Shown here: positions 19,144 to 29,571 of the stretch, piece by piece
How positions within the stretch are numbered: position 1 is the stretch's first letter
Layout of the letters: each line of letters opens with the position of its first letter
Source: Betaproteobacteria bacterium TMED82
Lineage (GTDB): Bacteria > Pseudomonadota > Gammaproteobacteria > Burkholderiales > Burkholderiaceae_A
Assembly: GCA_002170395.1 (NCBI GenBank)
Contig: NHEJ01000007.1
Location: forward strand, 341,441-405,440
Direction: 5' to 3'
Length of the DNA: 64,000 nt
Position numbers and translations under genes: made by a program
Notes under the pieces: generated by a model
Told to the model about the DNA's origin: nothing
What the model saw: only the letters and a program-made list of their open reading frames with translations
Databases searched by the model: none

Positions 19144-20357
19144 GTTTCTAGATTTAGTTGCTCTACAGCCTCTATTAATATTTGTTTTGAGACATGATCT
19201 TTGGAGCCTTTGAAAATTAGATGCTTTCCACTACTGTAAACAAAAAATACCTCTATTTCCTTATTCCCAAAAGAATCGGGAACCTTGTTGGCCACTATAA
19301 CATCCGCATTTTTATTTATCCTTTTTTTATTTATTTCAACTAGGCAATTGCTTGGGTTGTCAGTTTCAGCAGAAAAACCCACTGTATAAGGCTTACTGGA
19401 ACTTGGTAGAGCGGCAACAGCGGCTAAAGTATCAGTGTTTTCAACCCATTCAATATTGTTAAGGTTAGATACACCTTTTTTTAATTTTTCCACGCTGAAG
19501 ATTTTAGGTTTCCAGTCTGCAATTGCAGCTACACAAAAGAAAATACTTATGTTTTTAGCCTTACATATCTTCAATGTTTCAGTGTGCATTTCTCGTGCTG
19601 AACGTACATTAATCCGATTAATTTTCTTTGAGCACTCATGTGCGACAGGACCAGCTACTAAATCTACGTTTGCTCCAAATGATCTGGCACACTCAGCGAT
19701 TTTAAAGCCGAGGGTACCGGTCGAGCTATTCATGAGTCCCCTAACTGGGTCAATTGGCTCGTAGGTTGGGCCAGCGGTAATCAATACATTATGGTTATCT
19801 AAAATTAGCTTATCCGCTTTCCGGTGTTTGATAATGGTATCAACAATATCTTTAGGTTCCATCATTCTTCCTAAACCAATTTCTCCACATGCTTGATCTC
19901 CATATGTGGGGAGGAAAATGGTAACCTCATCTTCTTGGAGGGTCTTAATATTTCTTTTAGTAGCCGCATTTTCCCACATATGAATATTCATAGAGGGCGC
20001 AACAATAAGTTCAACATTTCTAGCTAAACACACAGTTGAAAGAAGGTCGTCTGCGATACCATTTGCGATTTTCGCAAGGAAGTTAGCAGAGGCTGGAGCA
20101 ATCAAAATGAGGTCAGCATTTCTAGCTTGTTGAATATGAGATACCGGGCTGTTTTTTGTAACACCCTCCTCCCAGAGATTTAAGCAAACTGGATTGCCAG
20201 ACAATACCTCAAATGTTAGCGAGGATACAAATCTGCGAGCGCTCTCAGTCATAATGATTTGAACTTCAAATCCTGACTTTTTTAGCTCTCTAACGAGATC
20301 ACAAGATTTGTAAGCAGCTATCCCTCCCGTAATTCCCAGCAATATTTTTGTTTTAAT
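19140..20357 (-). CDS. coaBC: Bifunctional phosphopantothenoylcysteine decarboxylase/synthetase
   Basis: CoaBC couples cysteine to phosphopantothenate and decarboxylates the product, the middle of coenzyme A synthesis. The CoaC half has GITGGIAAYK, APASANFLAKIANG and PSMNIHMW; the CoaB half begins about residue 195 with TAGPTYEPIDPVRGL. The start is problematic. The first standard codon is a TTG at 20342 that would begin the protein directly at LGITGG, missing the first beta-strand residues (KKI or KIL) seen in homologues. The frame stays open upstream through an ATT at 20357 and an ATA at 20369, and a GAGGAAGG ribosome-binding site lies before the latter. I give 20357 as a compromise. Confidence 0.92.
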   Translation of the reverse strand: MKTKILLGITGGIAAYKSCDLVRELKKSGFEVQIIMTESARRFVSSLTFEVLSGNPVCLNLWEEGVTKNSPVSHIQQARNADLILIAPASANFLAKIANGIADDLLSTVCLARNVELIVAPSMNIHMWENAATKRNIKTLQEDEVTIFLPTYGDQACGEIGLGRMMEPKDIVDTIIKHRKADKLILDNHNVLITAGPTYEPIDPVRGLMNSSTGTLGFKIAECARSFGANVDLVAGPVAHECSKKINRINVRSAREMHTETLKICKAKNISIFFCVAAIADWKPKIFSVEKLKKGVSNLNNIEWVENTDTLAAVAALPSSSKPYTVGFSAETDNPSNCLVEINKKRINKNADVIVANKVPDSFGNKEIEVFFVYSSGKHLIFKGSKDHVSKQILIEAVEQLNLET

Positions 20358-20862
20358 TTCCGTTTCTATCTTGAGCCTTCCTCTTCTTTATTAATATTTT
20401 AATTTCAAGAAATATTATCAAGGCAGCGCCTATATTTATTACAAAATCAGCTACATTAAAGGCAGGCCAATGCAAGTCTCCAACATGGAAATCAATGAAG
20501 TCGACGACATAACCGAGTCTAATTCTGTCAATAAGATTGCCGAGCGCCCCAGCTAATATTAATGTAAGCCCTAATTTGAAATAGTTAGCATTCGTTTTTG
20601 AGAAAATTACATAAGAGATAACAATAGTAATACCTATGGGGATAAAAACCAAAAAAATTTTCTGCCAAAGAAACCCATCTGAAAAAATCCCAAATGCTGC
20701 TCCACGATTGTATACCAGCACAATATTCAAATATTCAAAAACTCTCAGTTCGTCTAATAAAGGCAGATTATTTACAATGATGGTTTTTGTAGTTTGATCT
20801 AGAATTACTAAAAATATTAAAGCTGTTAACAAACTTAATCTGGATATTAAGATTTTTTTCAT
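20353..20862 (-). CDS. lspA: Lipoprotein signal peptidase (signal peptidase II)
   Basis: LspA is the inner-membrane aspartyl protease that cleaves prolipoprotein signal peptides. Four transmembrane segments are visible, with NRGAAFG at 52-58, GALGNLIDR, and the catalytic aspartates at D121 (VVDFIDF) and D139 (FNVADF), close to the Pseudomonas numbering. I chose the ATG at 20862, which overlaps the ileS stop in an ATGA junction; another ATG at 20886 would overlap ileS by 28 nt. Length is then 169 aa, typical. Order ribF-ileS-lspA is widely conserved. Confidence 0.95.
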   Translation of the reverse strand: MKKILISRLSLLTALIFLVILDQTTKTIIVNNLPLLDELRVFEYLNIVLVYNRGAAFGIFSDGFLWQKIFLVFIPIGITIVISYVIFSKTNANYFKLGLTLILAGALGNLIDRIRLGYVVDFIDFHVGDLHWPAFNVADFVINIGAALIIFLEIKILIKKRKAQDRNGN

Positions 20863-23729
20863 AGTAAAGCTAAGAACTCTACGCATCTCTTACATAGTTC
20901 TGGGTGCTTAGAGGAAGTCCCTACAGAATCATCTCTGTGCCAACATCTAGAACATTTTTTCCAACTGCTTTTTGTTACACTAATGTCAAATTTTAAGGAT
21001 TCAGTAGGAGGGTAAACGGAGTCTTCTAATCTTGCCAACGAAACATTTGAACAGATAAAAAAGTATTTTAGTTCGTCTTTTAAATGCTCTAAAATTTCGA
21101 ATGTTGGCTGATTTACTCTCAGAAGTACGCAAGCCTCCAAAGATGAACCGATAATTCCCTGGCTCCGTTTCTCCTCAATAGCTTTTATGACTAGACCCCG
21201 TATTTTTCTAAGCTTAATCCATTTCCTGGTGATATTTTTATTGTTTTCTAGTTCCGGAAAATTGTAAGCCTTCAATCCAAAAAGAATTGCCTCTTGGCTT
21301 TTATTTAAAGACTTACGGAAAATAGTCCAGGCTTCATCAGCAGTAAAGGAAAGTATTGGAGATAAAACTCGAATGAGAGAATTAGTGATATGCCACAAGG
21401 CAGTCTGAGCGGATTTTCTGGGAGTACCATTTTTTTTGGTTATGTAGAGCCGATCTTTTAAGATGTCTAGATAAAATGCCCCTAAATCCTCTGAACAAAA
21501 ATTTATGAGTTTAATTGTTGCCTGATGGAAATTATAATTATGACAATTTTCAATAACTTCTTTTTGTAGGTCCTTTGCAACTAAAATAATATACTGATCG
21601 ATTTCTTCCAATGAGGACATACAAATACATTCCGATTGTTTAAAGTCCGCTAAATTCCCCAATAAAAAAACAAGTGTATTTCGAACTCTTCTGTAAGATT
21701 CAATAACTCTGTCTAATATAGTCACAGACAAATTTAATTCTCCAGAGTAGTTGGTTGATGCTACCCACAAACGCAAAACATCTGCGCCATACTTATTACA
21801 TATTTCCTGAGGCAAGATTACGTTACCGACAGATTTAGACATTTTTTTTCCTTCTCCGTCAACTACAAAGCCATGAGTTAATAAAGTCTTATAAGGTGCT
21901 TTTTTGTTTAGCATACAACTTGTGAGTAATGATGAATGAAACCAGCCTCTATGTTGATCACTTCCTTCTAAATATAGATCCGCAGGAAATGCAAGAGATT
22001 TCTTATGTGTCCCCTTTAGAACAGTCTGGTGCGTCGTACCCGAATCAAACCAAACGTCCAGGGTATCAGTGCTCTTTCTGTATATTTTTGCTTCCTCCTC
22101 ACTAATTAAATCTACCGGTTCTAAAGTATGCCAGGCTTCAATACCTTTTTTTTCAATTAGATCGGCAATTTTATCCAATAATGAGATTGTATTCTTGTGT
22201 GGCTGACCAGTATTTTTATTTATTAAGAAGGGTATTGGAACCCCCCAGTGCCTTTGCCTGGAAATTGTCCAGTCGGGTCGATTTTCAATCATTGCGTGTA
22301 ATCTATTTTTCCCCCAATCAGGGAAAAAGTTAGTTTTTTTTATTTCTTTTAAAGCTGACTCCCGCAGGCTACATTTGTTACCAGAAACTTTTCTATCCAT
22401 TGATATAAACCACTGATTTGTCGCTCTATAGATCGTTGGTGTTTTGTGCCTCCAACAATGCATCGTGCTGTGTTTGAAATTTATTGAACTCATTAGTTTC
22501 TGCTGTTGGAGCAAGTCCTCAATAATTTTTTCGTTTGCAGCCCAAATGGAAAGACCGCCATAAAGTGGCAAAGAGGAGGAAAAGTTTCCGTTATCCTCTA
22601 TTGGCGACAGAATATCATTGTCGCTCAAGCCATCGGCTTTGCTGCTTAAAAAATCGTCTAACCCGTAAGCGGGCGCTGAGTGAACTAATCCAGTACCTGA
22701 TGATATTTCAACATATTCAGCTGGAATAATTTTTGACAATCGTTTATATCCATCATGTAGATCGCTTAGTGGGTGCTTGCAATATAAATTATGAAGTTGA
22801 TAACCTTCCAGAATCGAGACTGCACTGCCACTGAGATTCCATTTTTCAAGGCACTCCTGCCATAAATCAGTAGCGATAAGTAGCCACTCCATATTATTGA
22901 TCGCAGAATCTAGTTTTACAATGGAATAGTTGCTTTTGGGTTGGACATTAATGGCTTGGTTTGCCGGTATAGTCCAGGGAGTAGTAGTCCAAATTACGAG
23001 CCCCACATTTTCATTTAAATCCTTCATGTTTGAGCGAATTCTTAATTCCTGAATGGAATTTGCACTGAATTGAAATAGTACCTCAATTGCCTTATCTACT
23101 TTATCGTTATATTCAATTTCTGCTTCAGCAAGCGCTGATTTACAGTCAAAACACCAATTAACTGGCTTCAAACCCCTATACATATATCCAAGTGAGTAAA
23201 TTTCCTTTAGTGTACGCACCTCATTTGCTTCGATACTATACTGCATAGTCAAGTACGGATTAGACCAATCTGCAATCACTCCTAGCCTAATAAAATCAGC
23301 TCGTTGTTTCGAGATTTGTTCAGTAGCAAATTTTCTTGATCGATTTACTATTTCTGTTCTGCTAAGTTCTTTGCCAAACTTCTTTTCAATTTCGATTTCA
23401 ATTGGCATACCGTGGCAGTCCCACCCTGGAACGAAATTAGCATCAAAACCCTGCAGCGTTTTATTTTTTATGATGATATCCTTGAGAATTTTATTTACAG
23501 CGTGTCCGATGTGGATATTACCATTCGCATAGGGTGGTCCATCGTGTAATATAAATTTCGGTCTACCAGCAGTTAAATTCCGAATTTGCTTGAATAAATT
23601 TTGTTTTTGCCAAGCATTCACCCAACCGGGCTCCCGACTTGCAAGTTTTCCTCTCATTGGAAAACTTGTCTTTGGTAAGTTAAGCGTGTGACTGTAATCG
23701 TTAGATTTATGTTCTTTTTTTTCAACCAT
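20859..23729 (-). CDS. ileS: Isoleucyl-tRNA synthetase
   Basis: A class-I synthetase of 956 aa with HIGH at residues 73-76, KMSKS at 629-633, an editing domain between them and a C-terminal zinc finger with two CxxC pairs (CSRC and CKRC). It charges tRNA-Ile and hydrolyses misactivated valine. The eubacterial type with C-terminal zinc finger is typical of Proteobacteria. Its ATG overlaps the ribF stop by 8 nt and its stop overlaps lspA by 4 nt, so the ribF-ileS-lspA-coaBC-dut chain looks like a single operon. Confidence 0.98.
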   Translation of the reverse strand: MVEKKEHKSNDYSHTLNLPKTSFPMRGKLASREPGWVNAWQKQNLFKQIRNLTAGRPKFILHDGPPYANGNIHIGHAVNKILKDIIIKNKTLQGFDANFVPGWDCHGMPIEIEIEKKFGKELSRTEIVNRSRKFATEQISKQRADFIRLGVIADWSNPYLTMQYSIEANEVRTLKEIYSLGYMYRGLKPVNWCFDCKSALAEAEIEYNDKVDKAIEVLFQFSANSIQELRIRSNMKDLNENVGLVIWTTTPWTIPANQAINVQPKSNYSIVKLDSAINNMEWLLIATDLWQECLEKWNLSGSAVSILEGYQLHNLYCKHPLSDLHDGYKRLSKIIPAEYVEISSGTGLVHSAPAYGLDDFLSSKADGLSDNDILSPIEDNGNFSSSLPLYGGLSIWAANEKIIEDLLQQQKLMSSINFKHSTMHCWRHKTPTIYRATNQWFISMDRKVSGNKCSLRESALKEIKKTNFFPDWGKNRLHAMIENRPDWTISRQRHWGVPIPFLINKNTGQPHKNTISLLDKIADLIEKKGIEAWHTLEPVDLISEEEAKIYRKSTDTLDVWFDSGTTHQTVLKGTHKKSLAFPADLYLEGSDQHRGWFHSSLLTSCMLNKKAPYKTLLTHGFVVDGEGKKMSKSVGNVILPQEICNKYGADVLRLWVASTNYSGELNLSVTILDRVIESYRRVRNTLVFLLGNLADFKQSECICMSSLEEIDQYIILVAKDLQKEVIENCHNYNFHQATIKLINFCSEDLGAFYLDILKDRLYITKKNGTPRKSAQTALWHITNSLIRVLSPILSFTADEAWTIFRKSLNKSQEAILFGLKAYNFPELENNKNITRKWIKLRKIRGLVIKAIEEKRSQGIIGSSLEACVLLRVNQPTFEILEHLKDELKYFFICSNVSLARLEDSVYPPTESLKFDISVTKSSWKKCSRCWHRDDSVGTSSKHPELCKRCVEFLALL

Positions 23730-24666
23730 TTATTTTTATAAATTTCCGAGTAAATTGTTCATCTTGAGTCATTTGTTTTTTCATATCTAGCACAGTGTTA
23801 AATTTTTTCTCATCTCTCATTTTAGTTATGAACTCTATGGTAACGAGGGAGCCATATTTATCACCATCATAATCTAACAAAAAGACTTCTAATAATAGTT
23901 TACCTTTAGTTTCTACAGTTGGTCTCTTACCCAAGCTAGCAATTCCCCAAATAGGAGTTTTTAACATCGAACTATTAATTGTGGTGAGTTTCACTATGAA
24001 AATTCCTGAGAAGCACAGATTACTCGGAACCTTAATATTTAGAGTTGGGAAACCAAGCTTCGCACCAAGTTTCTTGCCGTGAATAACTCGTCCACGAATA
24101 ATCAAATTTGTCCCTCTTATTTTTAAGACTTTTCCTAAGTCACCTTTTTTTGCGTACTTTCGCAATAGGCTGCTGGATATTCGCTGATTGTCCACTATGA
24201 AATCACTAATCATATGAAGTGAAAAATCAAGAGATTTTTCAAGATGCTTAATTAAATCAATGTTGCCAGCTCTATTTTTTCCAAATCTGAAATCTTTCCC
24301 AACAACAATTATTTTCATATTAAGAAAAGTGACTAAAATGTTTGTAATAAATTCTTTTGCATGGATTTCTGCCAATTTTCTATCGAAAGGTACTATTAGA
24401 ATCTCGTCTATACCTAACACGCTAACTTCTGTAGCTTTATCCCTTAAACCCTGTAGGCTTGTTTGTTTTGGGGCGACTTGAAAAAATGTCCGCGGGTGCG
24501 GCTCAAAAGTAATTAACGTACTTGTAAGATTTAACTTTACAGCAGTTTTTACGCAATAATTGAGTATCGATTGATGGCCTTTGTGAACTCCATCAAAGTT
24601 ACCTATAGTAATTATTCTAGAGCCATTAAAATTGGATTTTATAGCCCCGTAGCGTATTTTTGTCAT
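23722..24666 (-). CDS. ribF: Bifunctional riboflavin kinase/FAD synthetase
   Basis: RibF phosphorylates riboflavin to FMN and adenylates FMN to FAD. The N-terminal nucleotidyltransferase has [12 protein letters not shown], and the C-terminal flavokinase domain starts around residue 185 with [19 protein letters not shown]. Length is 314 aa. It is first in the ileS-lspA-coaBC-dut run. Its ATG lies only 12 nt from the divergent purN start, so its promoter must lie within the purN coding region. I see no FMN riboswitch. Confidence 0.95.
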   Translation of the reverse strand: MTKIRYGAIKSNFNGSRIITIGNFDGVHKGHQSILNYCVKTAVKLNLTSTLITFEPHPRTFFQVAPKQTSLQGLRDKATEVSVLGIDEILIVPFDRKLAEIHAKEFITNILVTFLNMKIIVVGKDFRFGKNRAGNIDLIKHLEKSLDFSLHMISDFIVDNQRISSSLLRKYAKKGDLGKVLKIRGTNLIIRGRVIHGKKLGAKLGFPTLNIKVPSNLCFSGIFIVKLTTINSSMLKTPIWGIASLGKRPTVETKGKLLLEVFLLDYDGDKYGSLVTIEFITKMRDEKKFNTVLDMKKQMTQDEQFTRKFIKING

Positions 24667-24678
24667 AAAGTTAAGTTA

Positions 24679-25404
24679 ATGAAAAATTCTATACACAAAA
24701 ATTCTTTTAAACTGATCATTTTAGTTTCGGGGCGTGGCAGTAATATGTCTTCTATTATAAAAAATTCCATGCTTTTAAACTGGCCTATAGAAATCCTAGC
24801 AGTCATAGCAGATCGGGATTGCAACGCAATTAATTTAGCAAAAAAATTGTCAGTGCCAACTGTTATTTTGGATTATAAACGTTTTCGTAATTCAAAACGG
24901 TTTAATATAGAATTGTTTTCTGTTGTAGCATCTTTTAATCCTGATTTAGTGGCCTTAGCAGGATTTATGAGAATTCTAAATCAAGAGCAACTATCCTGCT
25001 CAAAGCATATTTTCCTGAATATTCACCCTTCAATTTTGCCAAAATACAAAGGTTTGAATACTCACAAAAGAGTTTTGACTGGAAACGAGACATTTCACGG
25101 AGCAACCGTGCACTCAGTGACAGGCGATTTAGATGATGGTCCAATTATTTGTCAGGGAGTTGTACCCGTGCTTCCTGAGGACAATGAGGCTTTGCTAGCC
25201 GCTAGAGTGCTTGATATGGAGTTGAAAATCTACCCCTCGGCAATAGCCGCGATCTTATCAAAAAAGATAGTCTTTAAAAGTGGCGTATGGGTAAAATCAG
25301 AAAAAGCAATTGATCTACCAGCTTTTTATTTTTCAAAGATAGTCTTTCATCCTTACTTTAGTAAGCATGAGAAAGAAAAAATTGTAGAGAAGTTAGTATT
25401 TTGA
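24679..25404 (+). CDS. purN: Phosphoribosylglycinamide formyltransferase
   Basis: PurN transfers a formyl group from 10-formyl-THF to GAR, the third step of purine synthesis. SGRGSNM is near the N-terminus, catalytic Asn and His are in NIHPSILP, and the catalytic Asp is in VTGDLDDGPII. I chose the ATG at 24679 (MKNSIHK); an upstream in-frame ATG at 24571 would run across the ribF start and is not needed. From there the protein is 241 aa, slightly longer than E. coli (212), with the extra residues at the C-terminus. Its stop overlaps the rsmB TTG start (TTGA). Confidence 0.95.
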   Translation: MKNSIHKNSFKLIILVSGRGSNMSSIIKNSMLLNWPIEILAVIADRDCNAINLAKKLSVPTVILDYKRFRNSKRFNIELFSVVASFNPDLVALAGFMRILNQEQLSCSKHIFLNIHPSILPKYKGLNTHKRVLTGNETFHGATVHSVTGDLDDGPIICQGVVPVLPEDNEALLAARVLDMELKIYPSAIAAILSKKIVFKSGVWVKSEKAIDLPAFYFSKIVFHPYFSKHEKEKIVEKLVF

Positions 25405-26741
25405 GTCTAAACGACCATGCCATCAAAAAGTGCTCAGATGCGGTCGAGCTGCTTCTTATTGAGGTTCTCCGCTTTAACAAGCCCACCGATAAGATTATTC
25501 AACACTTTTTCAAGAGTAATAGGTACGGGAGCAAAGAGAGAAAATTGATTAGAGATGCAATTTTTTTAGTCGTCAAACACAGGATTAGGCTTAATAATTT
25601 ATTAAATGAACACTTTAAGGAAAAAGAGTCAAAAAAATCAGATCGATTGCTGGCCCGGGTCGCTGTGTTTGTAAGTTTAAATGGAAAAGACCGTAAAATC
25701 AGACATTTGGATGTGCTGGAGAATAAAATAGTGAATGAAATCGCAGCAAAGATTTTCAGTTCAGATCACTTAAGTTTATCCAGTACTGCCGCTGAAATTG
25801 CTCGCCATTTTAGTTTTCCAGAATGGATTGTTGAAAAGCTGATGACTAGGTACGGTACACAGTTTTCTATCTCAATCCTTGAAAGTACATTATCGTTTGA
25901 TTACATTTTTTTCAGGGTGAATACTTTAAAAAGTAGTGCAAGGAGGATTTTTAAGGCTATAGAGGAACAACGTATCAAGATTTCAAAGTCTGATTTGTTG
26001 CCGGAGTGCGTTTACGTACATAAGTCTTGCAGACCGGAAACTCTACTCGAATATAAACAAGGAAAATTTGAAATTCAGGACTTAGGTAGTCAGTTAGTTA
26101 GTAGGCTGATGGCTCCTACGCAACATAGTGTTGTTGTAGATTTTTGTTGTGGCTCTGGTGGAAAGGCTCTTGCTCTTGGCGCCTTAATGAAAAATAGCGG
26201 GAGAATTTACGCCGTTGATATTTCTAAGAAAAAACTAGAAAGGCTTAAACAAAGGGTTAAAAGAAGTGGTCTAACCAACATATTTCCAATACTAATTCAA
26301 ACTTTAAATGACGAGAATTTTCTGAAGAATTTAGTCGGTAAAGCTAATTACGTTTTGGTGGACGTACCATGTTCTGGGCTTGGCACTTTGAGACGTAATC
26401 CCGATTTGAAATGGAGGATAGATTTGGCAGGATTAAATTATCTTGTGGATCAGCAGAAACAAATTTTAAAAGTAGCAGCATCACTTTGCAAGTTAAAAGG
26501 GTACCTCGTTTACTCCACGTGTAGTTTTCTGGCTGAGGAAAATGAGCAGGTAATATACGACTTTTTAGAGAAGAAGCCGAATTTTAAAGCTTGTGATATA
26601 AAAAAAGTTTTTCATTCCCAAGGTATTCAGTTTGATGATGAGGACAAACTTTTCTGTGCTGCGTCAGGCACTTTAAATCTTCACACTCATCTAACTGGTT
26701 CCGACGGTTTTTTCATGGCAAGAGTTCAAAGGTCAATATAA
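25401..26741 (+). CDS. rsmB: 16S rRNA m5C967 methyltransferase
   Basis: RsmB methylates C967 of 16S rRNA with S-adenosylmethionine. A NusB-like RNA-binding domain fills residues 1-140 and the methyltransferase domain has DFCCGSGGK for SAM. The two family cysteines are C324 (VPCSGLG) and C374 (YSTCSF), each one residue from the E. coli positions. Length is 446 aa. The start is TTG at 25401, overlapping the purN stop by 4 nt. The purN-rsmB coupling replaces the fmt-rsmB pairing of many bacteria; fmt, a relative of purN, is not in this window. Confidence 0.93.
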   Translation: MSLNDHAIKKCSDAVELLLIEVLRFNKPTDKIIQHFFKSNRYGSKERKLIRDAIFLVVKHRIRLNNLLNEHFKEKESKKSDRLLARVAVFVSLNGKDRKIRHLDVLENKIVNEIAAKIFSSDHLSLSSTAAEIARHFSFPEWIVEKLMTRYGTQFSISILESTLSFDYIFFRVNTLKSSARRIFKAIEEQRIKISKSDLLPECVYVHKSCRPETLLEYKQGKFEIQDLGSQLVSRLMAPTQHSVVVDFCCGSGGKALALGALMKNSGRIYAVDISKKKLERLKQRVKRSGLTNIFPILIQTLNDENFLKNLVGKANYVLVDVPCSGLGTLRRNPDLKWRIDLAGLNYLVDQQKQILKVAASLCKLKGYLVYSTCSFLAEENEQVIYDFLEKKPNFKACDIKKVFHSQGIQFDDEDKLFCAASGTLNLHTHLTGSDGFFMARVQRSI

Positions 26742-26766
26742 ATGTCTGCTTTGCGCTCTTTATGAC

Positions 26767-26797
26767 CTGAAAACATTCACGGTTTTAGATGTATAAT
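26767..26797 (+). promoter_or_regulatory. Putative promoter of the desaturase gene
   Basis: A perfect -10 hexamer TATAAT at 26792-26797 is preceded directly by TG. The -35 region is poor: the best match, CTGAAA around 26767-26772, has a 19-nt spacer. It stands 41 nt before the desaturase ATG, in the only gap between rsmB and that gene. The -10 match is firm; the promoter assignment is inference. Confidence 0.35.
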
Positions 26798-26837
26798 CAA
26801 AGGGGTACTGCGAAACGTTGTTTTTTGGGGGTTTACT

Positions 26838-27989
26838 ATGGAGTTTATTGATTTTTTGGGATACGGGGTATCGAAAATTAGTTTAGGAGGTATATTTGTT
26901 TTCTTGCTGTTGGTCACCCATATAACTATCATCTCGGTTACTATTTTTCTCCATAGGTGTCAGGCGCACAGGTCAATCTCCCTAAATAAATATGTGAGTC
27001 ATTTTTTTCGCTTCTGGCTGTGGATAACCACTGGAATGGTCACGAAACAGTGGGCTGCTATACATCGAAAACACCACGCTAAATGTGAGACATCTGAAGA
27101 TCCTCACAGTCCTCAAGTGGAAGGTTTGGCGGTTGTACTATGGCGAGGGACTGAACTGTACCGAGATGCAGCAAAAAATACAGAAATTTGTCAAAAATAC
27201 GGTTATGGCACTCCCAACGATTGGCTTGAGAATAACATTTACAGTAAATTTGTCTGGCATGGCGTAGCTTTGATGCTAATAATAGACTTTATACTTTTTG
27301 GAATCCTTGGAATCGCTGTTTGGGCTATACAAATGATGTGGATACCATTTTTAGCTGCCGGAGTTATTAATGGAATAGGGCATTATTTTGGGTATAGAAA
27401 TTTTCAAACTCCTGATCAAAGTCGTAACATTTTTCCCATTGGCGTGTTGATTGGTGGAGAGGAGTTACATAACAATCATCATTCTTTTGCAACCTCCCCG
27501 AAGCTCAGTATCCGTTGGTATGAATTTGATATAGGTTGGTTTTACATAAAGATTCTTGAGTTTTGTGGTTTGGCAAAAACTAGGAATGTGCCTCGTCGTG
27601 CGCTGTATAATCCCTCTAAAAATTCAATTGATGAAGATACTGTGGCGGCCATACTCGCATCAAAGTATGAGCTATTTCAGAAACTACATTCTGCTGCAAA
27701 AAAAATAGGGGCTATTTATCGAAAAAACTGCAAGAAAAATTCCTTTGGTAATTCTGTTGAATTGAATAAGTCAGCGATGGAAATGAGGCTAGCCAACTGT
27801 TTAAAAGAGGACTTTGAAAAAATTTGGAACGAACGTGCTTCTTCAGTAGACCAGGTGATTGAAGCACTTAACCACTGGTGTGTAGAAGCTGAGAAAAGTG
27901 GTATAAAAGTACTTCAAGACTATTCTCGCAAACTGCACATGTTGACTTTGCGGGAGTTTTCTTATGGGAGCCAAAATAAGAGTATTTAA
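26838..27989 (+). CDS. Membrane fatty acid desaturase (acyl-CoA/acyl-lipid delta-9 type)
   Basis: A di-iron desaturase that introduces a cis double bond into saturated acyl chains. It has two pairs of transmembrane helices and the three His boxes HRCQAH (39-44), HRKHH (76-80) and HNNHH (211-215), plus H182 in GIGHYFGYRN. About 140 residues beyond the catalytic domain form a charged helical C-terminal extension, as in many proteobacterial DesA-like proteins. GGGGG before the ATG may serve as ribosome-binding site. It has its own upstream gap and ends 1 nt from the convergent mltD stop. It probably tunes membrane fluidity; the exact regiospecificity cannot be read. Confidence 0.88.
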   Translation: MEFIDFLGYGVSKISLGGIFVFLLLVTHITIISVTIFLHRCQAHRSISLNKYVSHFFRFWLWITTGMVTKQWAAIHRKHHAKCETSEDPHSPQVEGLAVVLWRGTELYRDAAKNTEICQKYGYGTPNDWLENNIYSKFVWHGVALMLIIDFILFGILGIAVWAIQMMWIPFLAAGVINGIGHYFGYRNFQTPDQSRNIFPIGVLIGGEELHNNHHSFATSPKLSIRWYEFDIGWFYIKILEFCGLAKTRNVPRRALYNPSKNSIDEDTVAAILASKYELFQKLHSAAKKIGAIYRKNCKKNSFGNSVELNKSAMEMRLANCLKEDFEKIWNERASSVDQVIEALNHWCVEAEKSGIKVLQDYSRKLHMLTLREFSYGSQNKSI

Positions 27990-27990
27990 C

Positions 27991-29571
27991 CTATCTAACT
28001 ATAATTCTGGTCCCAATTTTTATCAAATCAGAGGCAAGGCTATTGAGTTGTTTTAGTCTACTTACACTGGTTTTGTAAAGCCTCGCAATGCTGTATAAAG
28101 AGTCCCCCCGTCGTACATAATGTGTTTTCTTATTAACTTCCTCGTCAGAATTAAAATCAGAAATTTTTAGTCTCTGACCGGTACGAATTAACGTTCCATT
28201 TATTCGATTCAATCTTTTTAAAGTAGATACTTTTGTTTTAAATTTTCTAGCGATTCCGGAGAGGGTATCCCCTTTTTTTACTCTGTAAGACCCATCACCA
28301 TAATTCTTTAGTAGTAGCTTAGATTTTTTGAATCTCTCAATTTGTAAGCTATAATCCTTACTATCAGCTACCGATGGAACAATAATTTGTGATCCCGCCC
28401 GCAACTGAGCCTGGGAATAACGAAAACCGTTTGCAAGGGATAAAACCTTACCTTCAACTCCCCTAGCCTTGGCAATATCGTTAAAACTTTGATCTTTTTT
28501 TAATTTATAGGGTGTCCAACTTACCAGCGGTTGCGAGGATTCTAGGTAGTCTTTAAGATTACTTTTAAAAGTTGTGACTGAATCAGTTGGAAGAAGAAAG
28601 GATTTGGTCTTCAATTTATTGAGCACTGGTCTCTTTACTGCTGCATTCAAATCTTCGAACACACTACTATCCAGATTAGCTAATGAAATAATTTTTTCTT
28701 TATCAATAGATAAGAAAGTTTGCACCTCTTCGAAGTAAGGCTTGTCATCTATATGGGGTAAGGAAATATTATATTTGTCAGGGTTTAATAAAATTTCTTT
28801 AAGAGCCATCAGTTTTGGCACATAGTTTTTAGTTTCTCTGGGCATTCGCAAGTTTAGGTAACCAGTTTTTTTTCTCCTAAGTTTATTCTTTTTTATAGCT
28901 CTTTTTACTGATGTTTCGCCCCAATTATAAGCAGCTAAAGCAAGAAACCAATCACCGTCCATCTTTTTATGTAGAGATTCTAAATAATCTAATGCTGCAT
29001 AAGTCGACTTTTTGACATCTCGCCTTTCATCAATCCACCAAGATTGGTTTAAATCAAACCGTCTTCCTGTTGAAGGAATAAATTGCCAAAGGCCTGCAGC
29101 ATTAGCTCTCGAAGTGGCCTTTGGATTGTAAGCACTTTCAACTGCAGGTAATAGCACTAATTCCCCGGGCAATCCCCTTTTTTCCACTTCGTTCATAATA
29201 AAAAAAATGTATTTTTCACTCCTCTTAAATAATCTGTCTAAGTATGCTGGATCTCTACTGTATCTTTTAATATGGTGTTGTACTCGCTTGGTCGGTAGTG
29301 TTTGTAACGAAAAATTGTTCTTTACTCTTAAGAAAATATTACTATAAACTTCGTTTTCACTTGATCTTTCGATCTCAAATGCTTGAGGCTCTGACGCCGA
29401 GGAACCATCGTCTTTCGCATTTTTTGGCAACTTTCCTCTTCTAGCTTTTGAAAAATTAGTTTCATAAGTAATAGTAGGTTCTGTTTGTATTTCCTTCATA
29501 GGAAAACTACAGCCCGTCAAAAATAACAGCGCAAAACACAAGATGGACAAAAATGGCTTAGTTAGTATCAC
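27991..29571 (-). CDS. mltD: Membrane-bound lytic murein transglycosylase D with LysM repeats
   Basis: MltD cleaves the glycan strands of peptidoglycan to 1,6-anhydro ends. It is a lipoprotein (lipobox LTGC, residues 18-21) with an SLT domain whose catalytic Glu is E145 in PAVESAYNP, followed by AAGLWQFIPSTG and ALAAYNWGE. The C-terminus has one degenerate LysM-like segment (354-399) and two clear LysM repeats (428-471 and 483-526). Length is 526 aa. The start is GTG at 29571, immediately after the gloB stop, with GGAG 4 nt upstream inside gloB. The gloB-mltD order is common in Beta- and Gammaproteobacteria. Confidence 0.94.
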   Translation of the reverse strand: MILTKPFLSILCFALLFLTGCSFPMKEIQTEPTITYETNFSKARRGKLPKNAKDDGSSASEPQAFEIERSSENEVYSNIFLRVKNNFSLQTLPTKRVQHHIKRYSRDPAYLDRLFKRSEKYIFFIMNEVEKRGLPGELVLLPAVESAYNPKATSRANAAGLWQFIPSTGRRFDLNQSWWIDERRDVKKSTYAALDYLESLHKKMDGDWFLALAAYNWGETSVKRAIKKNKLRRKKTGYLNLRMPRETKNYVPKLMALKEILLNPDKYNISLPHIDDKPYFEEVQTFLSIDKEKIISLANLDSSVFEDLNAAVKRPVLNKLKTKSFLLPTDSVTTFKSNLKDYLESSQPLVSWTPYKLKKDQSFNDIAKARGVEGKVLSLANGFRYSQAQLRAGSQIIVPSVADSKDYSLQIERFKKSKLLLKNYGDGSYRVKKGDTLSGIARKFKTKVSTLKRLNRINGTLIRTGQRLKISDFNSDEEVNKKTHYVRRGDSLYSIARLYKTSVSRLKQLNSLASDLIKIGTRIIVR

